Below are positions 17,934 to 27,444 of a DNA stretch of 59,329 bases, one piece after another (position 1 is the first letter of the stretch; the number at the start of each line of letters is the position of its first letter). A model generated the notes under the pieces. It searched no databases, was not told where the DNA came from, and saw only the letters and a list, made by a program, of their open reading frames with translations. Made by a program: the position numbers and the translations under genes. This DNA is from an uncultured Paraprevotella sp. (GTDB lineage Bacteria > Bacteroidota > Bacteroidia > Bacteroidales > Bacteroidaceae): NCBI GenBank assembly GCA_944321345.1, contig CALUKY010000017.1, forward strand, positions 1 through 59,329, written 5' to 3'.

Positions 17934-17941
17934 CAAAGTTA
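17934..17941 (-). promoter_or_regulatory. -7 promoter box for the CobW-like gene
   Basis: Reads TAACTTTG on the minus strand, matching TAnnTTTG, 38 nt upstream of the first ATG. No -33 box and no obvious Zur-like palindrome were seen. Confidence 0.5.
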
Positions 17942-18103
17942 GTCCATATTTGTCAAAAAGCATCAGCTTTACAGTTAAATAATGACTACATGCAAACCTC
18001 ACTTATAAAAGGCCGGAAGAACACCGGAAGATCGTCGGGAGAATTTTTCCAAAACGTCCCGACAAAAGCCAGAAAACATCGGCACAAAAATTTCCTGCCG
18101 GAC

Positions 18104-18136
18104 AAAAAAAGGAATGTGACATCCCTGCCACATTCC
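18104..18136 (-). terminator. Terminator of the TonB receptor/alpha-galactosidase operon
   Basis: GGAATGTG (18111-18118) pairs with CACATTCC (18129-18136). Read leftward, the hairpin is followed by TTTTTTT. It lies about 35 nt after the alpha-galactosidase stop. Confidence 0.8.
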
Positions 18137-18171
18137 TACCAAATAACCAATACCTAAGAAATTGACTCGTT

Positions 18172-20361
18172 TTATTGAGCCGTCACTTCTATTACATGAC
18201 TTTGTGTTTGTGCAAAACCAAATACATCCAAACCAACTTTCATCAAATAATCTCCTGAAAACACTTTACCGTTAGCCTTGAACGTAGATTCAGTTCCCGG
18301 CATCAGGTTGATTTCCTCTACCTTATAATTCTTCTGTGCATCGAGACCCTGCAATTTCACGCGCATCAGTTTCTCCTGATAACGTGGATGGACATCATAG
18401 GCAAAGAGCACAGCCTTGTTCTGGTCTTTAGTTACATAGTTCACAGCCATATGGTTGGTTTCGTATGGTGATACAAGACGATACTGGTCGCCATCCATAA
18501 TGGCAGGCTGCAAACGTTTCCAGTTAGCAACAGCCTGCTGGCAGTAATCCAATTCCTCTGCTGTAAGATCTTTCAAACCGATATCGAAACCGAGCTTGCA
18601 CATAGAAGCCACGTCGGTGCGGAACTTAACGGAAGTCGCCTTGTTCCAGCTGGTCACGTGGGCACACATGGCCTTGGCCGGGAAGAACTGTGAGAATCCC
18701 CACTGGATATATACGCGCTCTACAGGATCGGTATTGTCGCTGCACCAGAACTCGGTGAAGTACTTCAAAGCCTCATAGTCGCAACGGGCACCACCGCCGG
18801 AGCAAAGCATCATCGGAACGTTCGGATAGTTCTCTTTAACGCGCTTCATCACATTATATACGCCACGCACGTGATCAATATAAAGCTGTCCCTGCTTCTC
18901 CTTCAAATACGGTGAGTAAATGTTGGTAATCGGGCTGTTGCAATCCCATTTGAAGAAAGCGATTTCCGGATTTTCCTTCATCAGTTTCTCAACAACTCCA
19001 TATACATAATCCTGTACTTCAGGGTTGCTCAGATCCAGAACCAACTGATTACGGTAGTAATAGATCTTTCTGTTCTCGTCGTGGATGGCCCAGTCCGGAT
19101 GCTTCTCAAAGAGTTCACTCTTCGGATTCACCATTTCCGGCTCAATCCAGATACCGAATTTCACATCGGCCTCTTTTGCGGCATCCACCAGTGCAGGCAC
19201 ACCGCCAGGCAGTTTGTCATGAGTCACCTCCCAGTCACCCAAACCGGCCTTGTCGTCCTTACGCGGATATTTGTTGGCAAACCATCCGTCGTCGAGCAGG
19301 AACATGTCCACTCCCAGATGTTTGGCTTCTTTCATCAAGTTGGCCAGAATTTCCTGGTTGAAGTCAAAACCGGTGTTCTCCCAGTTGTTGAGCAAGGTCA
19401 AACGGCTACCCTTACCATCCTTCAGACTATAGTTGCGGGCCCACTCGTGCAGGTTACGGCTACCCTCTGATGTTCCGTTATAACTGAGGGTGAAGATGAA
19501 CTCCGGAGTGGTGAACACTTCGTCCTTCTTCAGCTCATAGTTTGAAGCATATGGGTTGATGCCCGGAATCACGCGCAGATTACCGGCGTTGTCCACCTCA
19601 AAAGTGAAACGGAAGTTACCGGTCCATCCCAGAGTTCCCATCAGCACCTGTCCCTGCTGTTCGCTTACCGGCTGGTCCAGTCCCACTTCGAAGAACGGAT
19701 GAGTATGCATGGCGGCACGGCTTCCCAATTTGGTGTCGATCACTTTCTTGCCGAACTGAAGCTGCTGGTTGCTCATTCTGGCCTCGCAAGCCCAGTCACT
19801 GCTGAACTCGGTCAGGTAGTAAGAGCTGTTGCAGAAATAGAGCATGGTAGAAGCATAAGTGGAAAGAATGATCGGTTTCTTCTCCTGATGCTTGATTTCG
19901 CTCCAAGTCTTGATGACGTTTTCCTTAGGATAAGCCACATAATGCAGCGTTACATCCACCGGATATTTATCATCACGCAAGTTAATCGTAGTCTGTGTTC
20001 CTCCCTCCACTGGCTGTGTGGTAGAAGACACATAATATAAATAAGTGGAATTCTTACCGTCGTTGTGTGTAATGGCGATGGCCGGCTCAAAATAATCTTC
20101 ATTGCCCGAACCGCTATACACTTCCCATCCTCTCTGGCTGATACTGCCGTCGGAACCGGCATGCACATCCCAGGTCAGATTCTGGTAATCAGCCTCATTG
20201 AGCAGTTTTTCACCGAAATAGGTCTGATACAAACGACCGTTATCACCCACCTGAAGTACCAGGTCTGTCTTGTCCGTCGAAATACGGAACACTTTTTTCT
20301 CTTCAGCCTGTGTGGCCAGAACACCTGCCATCAAGGCTGTTGCTATTAGTAAATTCTTCAT
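18172..20361 (-). CDS. GH36-type alpha-galactosidase, exported
   Basis: A 729-residue glycoside hydrolase that should remove terminal alpha-1,6-galactose from melibiose- or raffinose-like sugars. A signal peptide (MKNLLIATALMAGVLATQA) directs export, probably to the periplasm. The GH36/clan D motifs are intact: DDGWF near residue 357, WIEPEMV near 405, the nucleophile D473 in KWDCN, and the acid/base D542 in SDNTDP, after the CSGGGARCD loop. It lies 54 nt downstream of the TonB receptor gene in the same direction, which links outer-membrane import with periplasmic cleavage. A nonessential C-terminal beta-sandwich ends the protein. Confidence 0.92.
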   Translation of the reverse strand: MKNLLIATALMAGVLATQAEEKKVFRISTDKTDLVLQVGDNGRLYQTYFGEKLLNEADYQNLTWDVHAGSDGSISQRGWEVYSGSGNEDYFEPAIAITHNDGKNSTYLYYVSSTTQPVEGGTQTTINLRDDKYPVDVTLHYVAYPKENVIKTWSEIKHQEKKPIILSTYASTMLYFCNSSYYLTEFSSDWACEARMSNQQLQFGKKVIDTKLGSRAAMHTHPFFEVGLDQPVSEQQGQVLMGTLGWTGNFRFTFEVDNAGNLRVIPGINPYASNYELKKDEVFTTPEFIFTLSYNGTSEGSRNLHEWARNYSLKDGKGSRLTLLNNWENTGFDFNQEILANLMKEAKHLGVDMFLLDDGWFANKYPRKDDKAGLGDWEVTHDKLPGGVPALVDAAKEADVKFGIWIEPEMVNPKSELFEKHPDWAIHDENRKIYYYRNQLVLDLSNPEVQDYVYGVVEKLMKENPEIAFFKWDCNSPITNIYSPYLKEKQGQLYIDHVRGVYNVMKRVKENYPNVPMMLCSGGGARCDYEALKYFTEFWCSDNTDPVERVYIQWGFSQFFPAKAMCAHVTSWNKATSVKFRTDVASMCKLGFDIGLKDLTAEELDYCQQAVANWKRLQPAIMDGDQYRLVSPYETNHMAVNYVTKDQNKAVLFAYDVHPRYQEKLMRVKLQGLDAQKNYKVEEINLMPGTESTFKANGKVFSGDYLMKVGLDVFGFAQTQSHVIEVTAQ

Positions 20362-20415
20362 TATTGTAATGTTTTAAGGGGTTTCTTCTTTTAAGATTCG
20401 GATTGAGAGCTCAGA

Positions 20416-22692
20416 TCAGAACTTGATGCTGGCATTGAACTCTACGGTAAATGGGCGCAGGTAGCTTCCGCTCATGTAGTAACCGGCATATTGTCCGGCC
20501 TCAGCCTTGGTGATCAGCTCTGAACCGCTGATGGTTCCCTTCACACCTTTCTGATTCAGGAAGTTCACGAAAGTTACACCCAAATCCAGATGCTTGTTCA
20601 CCTTCCAGTTCACACCTCCGAAGGTTTCCCAGCGTCCGTTGAAGTAAAGAGCCTCCTGCAGGTTGGCATAAGTCTTTCCAAAGTAACGGAAGCTCAACCA
20701 CAAACGCAGATCATCGGTGATATTATAGCTCGGATCCAACTCAACAAGTACCTGCGGGATCTCCTTTACAATCATATTGTTGGCATTGACAGACATCTGG
20801 GTTCCGTCGTTGAAGGTCACGCTGGCATTGTAGTTCTTGTATACCGGTTTCTGATAAGTGAAGAGGGCATGCAGATGGAATCCCTTGAACGGATCGATCT
20901 CGGCAGAAGTGGTCCATCCCAAAGTCTGGATATCATAGATCAGCAACACGGTCTTTCCTTCGTCAGTTCCCGGCTTGGTCAGGTTCTGCTGGTCGATGTT
21001 GTTTGTCTTGGCAATATAGGTAACCATGGAAGTCAGGTCCAACCAGCTGTTCTTGTAGAACAGACCACCACGTACCAAAGGAATGGTCACACGGTTGTAC
21101 TGCTCTTCAGTAGGACCGGTACCGGCATATTCGTTGATTCTCGGGAAGCGGGTTGCCACGGTTCCGTCGGCAGTCAGACCGAAGCCCTTACCTACATTAT
21201 AGGTAACGCGTGCGGTAGCCGCATAGTTCAGTTTGTCTTTCGTTACGTTGGCCGGAGTAATGACTGCGCCGTCGGGTGCTGTATCGCCAATATAGAAACC
21301 GGAATAACGCGGATGGGAAATCTGGTCGGCAGACATGTGATAGTATTCCAGACGTCCGCCATAGTAGAGGTTCAGTTTCGGAGTAATCTGCCAGTCATCG
21401 GTCAGATACAAAGCCAGCTTGTTTTCATTGCCGACAGTATATTCCGGACTCAGCTCATTGAAACCGCGGAACTGGTTTCCGTCCGGACCTACCAATACAT
21501 CAGGATACTCTTTTACAGAACCGGTCCACTGGAAGGATGATGAATGATAATCCAGATCATAGAACCATTCGTTCAGTCCTAAACGGACATTATGATTATT
21601 GAACTGCTTCTGCAATTCAGAAGTAACTAAGAAATTCTGTACTTTTCCGAAGTGCAACCAGGTGCGACGGCCGTCTACCAGTCCTGAGTAAGGGGTACCG
21701 TCGGCAAGTGTATAGCCCTGGTCTGCTGTAACCTTAGAAATGGTACTTCCACCGAAGTCCACATAATTTGCCTCAGGAGCATTCATATACTTCATGTCAA
21801 GTTTGAAATTCAAACCGTTCTTGAATGCATAGTCAGTGAGCAAGGAAACTTCATGTGAACGGTTGTCGTTCAGATCACGCAGGTTGGCTTTCTTCATCTT
21901 TCCGTCCATGATATCCATATATTCGATATCACCGCTTACGGGACCGTATGAAGCCAATCCCGGCTCAAATCCCTCCAGTTCTTTGATGGAACCGTCACCG
22001 ACATAAATAAACGGAGCGGCGTTCAGCATATTTCCCGGGTTGCGGCTGTAAGCATACTTATAAAGCAAACTGATCTTACCGCGGTTGTTGTTGAACAGAC
22101 GGGTCAGTCCGGCATGATAAATCTGAGTACGGTCAGAATATTCGTCAAACTTCACATCGAAACTTCCGGGATCAAAATTCTGATAGACACTGGCGGTATA
22201 GAGCCATTTGTTTCCAATACCTCCGGAAACATTCATGTCTACCTGCTGCATGCCATAGTGATTGGCACGATAATTCACAAATCCTTTAAAATCTTTCTGT
22301 CCCAAACGGCTGAACGAGTTCACCGAATAGGCAATGTTTCCGGTGGTGATGGCAGACTCTGACGGAGTCATCAATCCAACCTCTCCCAAGCTGGCATCGC
22401 TGCGCCAGTGAGCAGACAATTTATGAACAGAAGACGAATATACGGCAGGCAGACCGTTTTCGTATACATTGACATCCTCACTCGGTAAACCGATCTGAAT
22501 CTCGCGCGGTTTGTTGGCATCAGATGCGTTCAACATAACATTGCGTTCGCTACCGTCGGCTTTCTTTGTCTGAACAGTGTCGGCAACTTGTTCTATCTTT
22601 GCTTTCTCTAATTTTTTTGCTTTCTGTGCTGAAACAGGTAATGCAGTCCAAAAGGCCACGATTACAAAGCAAGGAATAATATTCTTTTTCAT
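20416..22692 (-). CDS. TonB-dependent receptor without SusD partner
   Basis: A 758-residue outer-membrane receptor. The ATG at 22692 opens a signal peptide (MKKNIIPCFVIVAFWTALPV then SAQ); earlier codons are leader sequence. A short N-terminal segment (ERNVMLNAS) is followed by a plug-like region with PREIQIGLPSEDVNVYENG, and then a long series of barrel strands with aromatic girdles. The C-terminus ends in FNASIKF, with the terminal aromatic residue typical of BAM substrates. There is no CarboxypepD_reg domain and no SusD gene next to it, unlike standard Sus pairs. Its partner is the downstream GH36 enzyme, so an alpha-galactoside cargo is inferred. Confidence 0.85.
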   Translation of the reverse strand: MKKNIIPCFVIVAFWTALPVSAQKAKKLEKAKIEQVADTVQTKKADGSERNVMLNASDANKPREIQIGLPSEDVNVYENGLPAVYSSSVHKLSAHWRSDASLGEVGLMTPSESAITTGNIAYSVNSFSRLGQKDFKGFVNYRANHYGMQQVDMNVSGGIGNKWLYTASVYQNFDPGSFDVKFDEYSDRTQIYHAGLTRLFNNNRGKISLLYKYAYSRNPGNMLNAAPFIYVGDGSIKELEGFEPGLASYGPVSGDIEYMDIMDGKMKKANLRDLNDNRSHEVSLLTDYAFKNGLNFKLDMKYMNAPEANYVDFGGSTISKVTADQGYTLADGTPYSGLVDGRRTWLHFGKVQNFLVTSELQKQFNNHNVRLGLNEWFYDLDYHSSSFQWTGSVKEYPDVLVGPDGNQFRGFNELSPEYTVGNENKLALYLTDDWQITPKLNLYYGGRLEYYHMSADQISHPRYSGFYIGDTAPDGAVITPANVTKDKLNYAATARVTYNVGKGFGLTADGTVATRFPRINEYAGTGPTEEQYNRVTIPLVRGGLFYKNSWLDLTSMVTYIAKTNNIDQQNLTKPGTDEGKTVLLIYDIQTLGWTTSAEIDPFKGFHLHALFTYQKPVYKNYNASVTFNDGTQMSVNANNMIVKEIPQVLVELDPSYNITDDLRLWLSFRYFGKTYANLQEALYFNGRWETFGGVNWKVNKHLDLGVTFVNFLNQKGVKGTISGSELITKAEAGQYAGYYMSGSYLRPFTVEFNASIKF

Positions 22693-22773
22693 ATTGATAG
22701 TTGTTATAAGGGTTTCTCGGGTAATTTTCATTATTTCATGGTATCTGTTCTGTTCTTCCTCCGAAGACGTAGG

Positions 22774-22781
22774 CAAATGTA
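22774..22781 (-). promoter_or_regulatory. -7 promoter box for the TonB receptor operon
   Basis: TACATTTG on the minus strand matches TAnnTTTG and lies about 80 nt upstream of the chosen ATG, which supports that start over more distal codons. No clear -33 box. Confidence 0.5.
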
Positions 22782-22905
22782 GCAAGCAATATGTAAAGTT
22801 GTTATTAAAAGTAGCAAATAAGTAGATCGAATACATATGTTATACTTTATAATATACGGTAAATCAATATATTACAAAAACTACTATAAGATATATAAGT
22901 AGATA

Positions 22906-22937
22906 TTTTTAGATTAAAAATCTTTTGAGTATATTTG
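22906..22937 (+). promoter_or_regulatory. Promoter of the membrane-tethered regulator
   Basis: TATATTTG (22930-22937) with a T-rich -33-like element about 19 nt upstream. It lies 27 nt before the ATG at 22965 and diverges from the receptor promoter. Confidence 0.55.
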
Positions 22938-22964
22938 CTGTATCGCAAAAAAAATAAGGTTATA

Positions 22965-24584
22965 ATGAAGAATCTATTTATATTTCTACTTCTGTTTATT
23001 GTTTCGGGAACCATTAAAAGTACTCCAGTAGATATTTTATATCAGCAACTGGAGGAATGCCTGACCAAGCGTCCTGAATACGCTCAAAAGAAAGAAGCAC
23101 GAATAGACAGCATCAAGAAAAAATGGAACCGGCATATGCCACTGAAACAAAAATTCGACCTTTACTTTAAAATATTTCAGGAATACTATACCTATCGTTC
23201 CGATTCTGCCTTATATTATATTGACCACGCTTATCAGTTTGCTGTACAATTAAACAACCCAGTCTATCAGGATCAATGCACCATTCACAAATCACTTCTG
23301 CTTTCCACTACCGGATATTTTAGTCAGGCTAAAGAAATGCTCGACCACATCAATAGGGCAAAAATTGATCCGTCATTACTGGCAGAATATTATGAAGCAT
23401 ACGAATGGGTATACAGCGTATGGAGTGAATATCTGAATGATGACCTGTATTCCCCAACATACAAGAATCTGGAAATTCAATATACGGACTCACTGCTCTC
23501 CGTTCTGCCTCCCCAATCGGCCAAATTTTATTATTGGCAGGGAGAATATTTCGCACGCACCGGAAAACAGGAAGAAGCTGAAAAAGCTTATCAGCAAGCT
23601 TTAAAAGGATTGTCACAAGATACGCGACTCTATGCCTGCGTCACCTGCGGAATAGCCTTCACCTATATGCGACGCGGAGAAATGAAAGAATACGAGCGCT
23701 ATCTGATCATGTCGGCCATTTCGGACATGATCTGCCCTTTAAAGGAAAATCTGGCTATGCAGGAACTGGCCATGTATATATTCAAAAATAAGGATGGGGA
23801 TCTGGAGCGGGCCAACCGATACCTGAATGTATCTATGGAAGATGCCATGTTCTACAACAACCGGTTGCGCATGCTTGAAATCGCGCGAAAATTTCCATCC
23901 ATTGTCAGTTCCTATCAGGAACAGAGTTACATCAAGAACCGGAGAATGACCTGGGCTTTTGTCTTTATCTGCATTCTTTCTGTCGGCCTGATCGTATCGC
24001 TGTTTTTTATCCGCCAGCAGGTAAAGCAAATCCGTCTGCGCAGAAGAGCCATCGCCGAAATGAATCAGGAACTGCGTCAGCTCAACCAGGAACTGTTGCA
24101 CACGAACCGTTCACGTGAGGAATACATCAGTCTGTTTCTGGATCTATGTGCCGCATACATTGACAAACTGAGTAAATATCAGGAACTCGTGCGTAGAAAG
24201 GTCAAGGCCAAACAGATTGACGACTTGCTGAAAATAGCCAATTCCACCAAAATGCCGGAATCGGATGCCAAACATTTCTTTGTAAACTTCGATACGGCGT
24301 TTCTGACACTTTACCCGAATTTCATCAAAGAGTTTAACGAACTGCTGCGCGAAGGAGAAGAAATTGAGGTAAAACGGGGCGAACTGCTGAACACCGAGCT
24401 GCGCATCTTTGCGCTGATCCGCATGGGAGTGAAGGACAGTTCGCGCATTGCTACCCTGCTCTTTTACTCTCCCCAGACCATATATAATTATCGCACGGCG
24501 GTAAGAAACCGGGCCCGAGACCGGGAAAACTTTGAGGAACAGGTCAAGCAACTGTGCCCGATTATGGAAAATAAAGAGGAATAA
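22965..24584 (+). CDS. DUF6377-type TPR/transmembrane/HTH regulator
   Basis: A 539-residue protein with a signal-like N-terminus (MKNLFIFLLLFIVSG), a periplasmic helical region with TPR-like repeats (about residues 30-310, for example GKQEEAEKAYQQALKGL), one transmembrane segment near residues 329-349 (FVFICILSVGLIVSLFF), a coiled coil, and a cytoplasmic C-terminal domain ending in a LuxR-like helix-turn-helix (DSSRIATLLFYSPQTIYNY). This is the layout of Bacteroidales DUF6377 regulators. It is divergent from the TonB receptor/alpha-galactosidase operon and probably controls it in response to a periplasmic signal. The ATG at 22965 is preferred over an upstream TTG inside the promoter. Confidence 0.8.
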   Translation: MKNLFIFLLLFIVSGTIKSTPVDILYQQLEECLTKRPEYAQKKEARIDSIKKKWNRHMPLKQKFDLYFKIFQEYYTYRSDSALYYIDHAYQFAVQLNNPVYQDQCTIHKSLLLSTTGYFSQAKEMLDHINRAKIDPSLLAEYYEAYEWVYSVWSEYLNDDLYSPTYKNLEIQYTDSLLSVLPPQSAKFYYWQGEYFARTGKQEEAEKAYQQALKGLSQDTRLYACVTCGIAFTYMRRGEMKEYERYLIMSAISDMICPLKENLAMQELAMYIFKNKDGDLERANRYLNVSMEDAMFYNNRLRMLEIARKFPSIVSSYQEQSYIKNRRMTWAFVFICILSVGLIVSLFFIRQQVKQIRLRRRAIAEMNQELRQLNQELLHTNRSREEYISLFLDLCAAYIDKLSKYQELVRRKVKAKQIDDLLKIANSTKMPESDAKHFFVNFDTAFLTLYPNFIKEFNELLREGEEIEVKRGELLNTELRIFALIRMGVKDSSRIATLLFYSPQTIYNYRTAVRNRARDRENFEEQVKQLCPIMENKEE

Positions 24585-24602
24585 AGATTCCCATACAATA
24601 GA

Positions 24603-24660
24603 AAACGAAAAAGGAATTCAGAACAACGTCATCCTCTGTTACTGAATTCCTTTTTCGTTT
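24603..24660. terminator. Bidirectional terminator between convergent genes
   Basis: AACGAAAAAGGAATTCAG pairs with CTGAATTCCTTTTTCGTT with A/T runs inside the stem on both sides. It separates the regulator gene (+) from the convergent lipoprotein gene (-) and isolates the riboswitch operon from the TonB receptor operon. Confidence 0.8.
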
Positions 24661-24662
24661 AA

Positions 24663-26018
24663 TTACTTCTTATAAAACATTGAAACCGGATAGATGCCGG
24701 ATACATAAGACGTCTGTCCGGAGATCTCGCGTTGCAACACCACCGGCGTTACGCTGCAATCATACACCAGAATATGATCCGTTGTCGGAACCCCTTCCAT
24801 GTTCTCCACTGTAGTTGACAAATAAAGCAATTGCTTTTTCGGATCAAACATGGGATTGCAGGTCAGATAGTTTGCCTGAGGTTCATCCTGCAAGGCGTCA
24901 ACCAAGAACTCACTGCGGCCTTTCTGATAATCAAAGCGGCTGAGACGGGTTGTTCTGCCCGAATAATAGAATGCCAATCCGGCAACCGATATTCCCGGAG
25001 TATTGGTAAATCCGGCATTCAGGTTTCCGTCTACCCTTTTCGAACTCAGGACCGTAAAACTGCGGCTGTCCACACAATAAATCTTGTTACTGCCTTTGTT
25101 TTCATCGGCATAGGTCGCAAACCAGATCGTATCATTCTCACCGGCACACAATCCACTGACATAGCTGCCGTTGGCAATTCCCAACTTACGGGAAATCTTG
25201 TTACTGCCTTTCTTATATTCGTAAATACCCAGATTATAATCATCGGTGGCCGAAGTCCATCCGCCGACTGCCACATAAGCCCGATCGCCCTTGATGACAA
25301 TATTACGGTCGTAAACCCGACCGGCCACTCCGGCACCCCCATTATCTACTCTGAAGGACTCTTCCAGCAGATTCAGTTCTCCGGTAGTACTGTCAAAACG
25401 ATACAGTCCATTGACATCGCAAATAAAAATATTCCGCTCATCCATCACCGCCAGGTTCGTCAAGCTGTTGGGCACCGGATTAAATTCAGGATCGGTAACT
25501 CCATCAGGTATCGGAAAGCGGAGTTCTTCCAGACGATAGGCTTTCTCCTTACGAAAAGTCTCCGCATCTACAATGATCAGGGCGCCATCATTCGGTTTGC
25601 CCTCCAGACGAAAATAATCCGTACACAAAATATAGAATTTTCCGTTATACAGATACATTGTCTGTGCCTCATTTCCCAGTTCGGTGCCATTGACTTTCTT
25701 ATAGACATCCTCTTCGATCGTACCGTCGGGAGCTATGTAAGTCACTGAGCCGTTCTCCGTAATCCTGTCACCGCAATTCAGCAGAAAAGTTCCGTCGGGA
25801 TGGGCATATCCGCGATAGGACACCACCGAAGTGTCTACCGCTGCCGAATCCACCGGCAACTGTATGGAATCATTTCCAGAAGACGGCGGGTTGGAACCGG
25901 GCGGTTCCGGAAGCGGATCATTTTCAGTGCAGGAAACACCGACAGCCAAGAAGGCTCCCAATATGCAAGGAAGAGAGAATATCTTCAACAGATTATTTGT
26001 TTTCATTGATAAATTCAT
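24663..26018 (-). CDS. DUF5074/YncE-like beta-propeller lipoprotein, copy 2 (BtuG-like)
   Basis: A 451-residue lipoprotein. The N-terminus carries a signal peptide with a lipobox (GVSC) after two possible starts (26018 or 26006), then a Pro/Ser/Gly-rich spacer (EPPGSNPPSSGNDS) typical of surface-exposed lipoproteins. The rest is a YncE/DUF5074-type beta-propeller with blades marked by NGTELGNEAQTMYLYNGKFY, GALIIVDAETF and YRFDSTTGE. It is paralogous to the gene 22 nt upstream, with which it shares a transcript headed by a cobalamin riboswitch. Characterised Bacteroides BtuG proteins are surface propellers of this kind that bind vitamin B12 tightly; assigning this copy to BtuG is inference from fold plus riboswitch. 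Confidence 0.65.
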   Translation of the reverse strand: MNLSMKTNNLLKIFSLPCILGAFLAVGVSCTENDPLPEPPGSNPPSSGNDSIQLPVDSAAVDTSVVSYRGYAHPDGTFLLNCGDRITENGSVTYIAPDGTIEEDVYKKVNGTELGNEAQTMYLYNGKFYILCTDYFRLEGKPNDGALIIVDAETFRKEKAYRLEELRFPIPDGVTDPEFNPVPNSLTNLAVMDERNIFICDVNGLYRFDSTTGELNLLEESFRVDNGGAGVAGRVYDRNIVIKGDRAYVAVGGWTSATDDYNLGIYEYKKGSNKISRKLGIANGSYVSGLCAGENDTIWFATYADENKGSNKIYCVDSRSFTVLSSKRVDGNLNAGFTNTPGISVAGLAFYYSGRTTRLSRFDYQKGRSEFLVDALQDEPQANYLTCNPMFDPKKQLLYLSTTVENMEGVPTTDHILVYDCSVTPVVLQREISGQTSYVSGIYPVSMFYKK

Positions 26019-26040
26019 TCTTTTAATATCTTATTAGTTT

Positions 26041-27444
26041 TTATGTTTGCAGATCAGGGAAATAGAATCCGGCCGGAAAACGGGTCACATTGTCATAATG
26101 AGTCACAAGATTCTGTGAGGTTGTATTTACCACCCAAATATTGTTTTCCGTATAAGTCTGATACTCTTTGATGGTGTTCACATACAGGTGTCCGGTAACC
26201 GGATGCACCGCAATGCCATTATACAGCATACACGCTTTGTTGCCGAATGAATTTACATCCGCAAAAAACTCCTCACCGCTTTCTTCATCATCAAAAGAAA
26301 CTTTGAAAATGCTTGTGCCAGAAGCATAATAGAACTGATTTCCGGAAGAAGTAAAGATGGCTCCGGAAGAGGCCACATCGGGAGCACCTTCTATCCGTTT
26401 CTGTACCATTTTCTTGGTTTCCAGATTGTATTTACCCACAGAATAGTTGCCGAAACCATGAGCTACCACCCAGAACTCATTCTCACCAGCTGCACGGATT
26501 CCCAACACAGTATTGATAGCATATGTTATGCCATACATCGGAAGAGTGATTTTGTTGATCTTGTCCGCATCGGGACTTATTTCCCAGATATAGCCAAAAT
26601 ATGAGGAAGAATAATAAGTATATACCCTACCGTTCATCACCACGAAAGGAGCCTGAGGCGCTCCCTCCGATCCTTCAACAAAGGTCAGTTGACGACTCTC
26701 AGTGTCCAAGCGCCAGATTCCTTTCTTGTCGCGGATGTAAACATGCTGTTTGTCCAAAGCGGCAATATGGGTAGGCCACTCCACCTGCGCCAGATCGGCA
26801 CAGCTGAAAGCATTTTTTTTCTGCAGCGTACGGGCATCTGCTATAACCAGCATACCGTCGTTATTGAACTGCGCTCCCGTAGGTGCCTGATCTCCGTTCT
26901 GAGAAATGATATAAAGCAAACCGCCGGCAACAGACATATCCTGACATACATTTCCCAACTCGGTGCCATTGGAAGTTTTGTAAGCATCGGCCACTACGGT
27001 TCCCGATGGCGAGATATAAGACAGAGAACCATTCTCTGTGGTCATATTTCCTTCGTTCAACACGAAGACTCCTTTTGAACGGTCATACATTTCCAGCTCT
27101 ACCATCACGGTAAACGAAGCAATGCTTCCATCTCCTTTTGCCTGAAGAATCACCGGATAAACACCTTCCCTGGCCTCGGCAACCGGTGCCGTGATCAGGA
27201 TTTTTGAGGACTGCGGGTCCACTTCTGCCTTCCAGTTATCGGGCAAAGTGGCCACTTCCAGACCGGTCATATTCTCGGCGGAATAGCTCAACGTCAACTG
27301 TTGTCCCGGAAAAACGGTGAGCGAGTCGCCCGATACCAGTTCGTTTACTGCGAATTTTACTGCCGGTGCCTCTTCGTTCTGGCAACCGGTAAAGAGAAGA
27401 CCTCCAGCCAAAAGAAGACCTCCCAACCATGATTTCATTTTCAT
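26041..27444 (-). CDS. DUF5074/YncE-like beta-propeller lipoprotein, copy 1 (BtuG-like)
   Basis: A 467-residue lipoprotein beginning MKMKSWLGGLLLAGGLLFTGC with an evident lipobox. Residues about 25-120 form an extra Ig-like beta-sandwich (GQQLTLSYSAENMTGLEVA), absent from the downstream paralogue. The propeller follows (NGTELGNVCQDMSVAGGLLY, GMLVIADARTL, WRLDTESRQL). It is the first gene after a cobalamin riboswitch, so its expression is probably turned down by B12. Surface capture of corrinoids, as in BtuG, is the best guess. No BtuB-type receptor lies in the operon, which is unusual. Confidence 0.7.
   Translation of the reverse strand: MKMKSWLGGLLLAGGLLFTGCQNEEAPAVKFAVNELVSGDSLTVFPGQQLTLSYSAENMTGLEVATLPDNWKAEVDPQSSKILITAPVAEAREGVYPVILQAKGDGSIASFTVMVELEMYDRSKGVFVLNEGNMTTENGSLSYISPSGTVVADAYKTSNGTELGNVCQDMSVAGGLLYIISQNGDQAPTGAQFNNDGMLVIADARTLQKKNAFSCADLAQVEWPTHIAALDKQHVYIRDKKGIWRLDTESRQLTFVEGSEGAPQAPFVVMNGRVYTYYSSSYFGYIWEISPDADKINKITLPMYGITYAINTVLGIRAAGENEFWVVAHGFGNYSVGKYNLETKKMVQKRIEGAPDVASSGAIFTSSGNQFYYASGTSIFKVSFDDEESGEEFFADVNSFGNKACMLYNGIAVHPVTGHLYVNTIKEYQTYTENNIWVVNTTSQNLVTHYDNVTRFPAGFYFPDLQT

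Noticed and set aside
16616-18157. A 513-codon plus-strand frame opposite the CobW-like gene
   Set aside because: It arises from the codon bias of the GTPase and its His-rich repeats; its translation has no known domain.
20416-22692. The TonB receptor as the missing BtuB of the cobalamin locus
   Set aside because: A terminator and an opposite-strand gene separate it from the riboswitch, and it is directly paired with an alpha-galactosidase.
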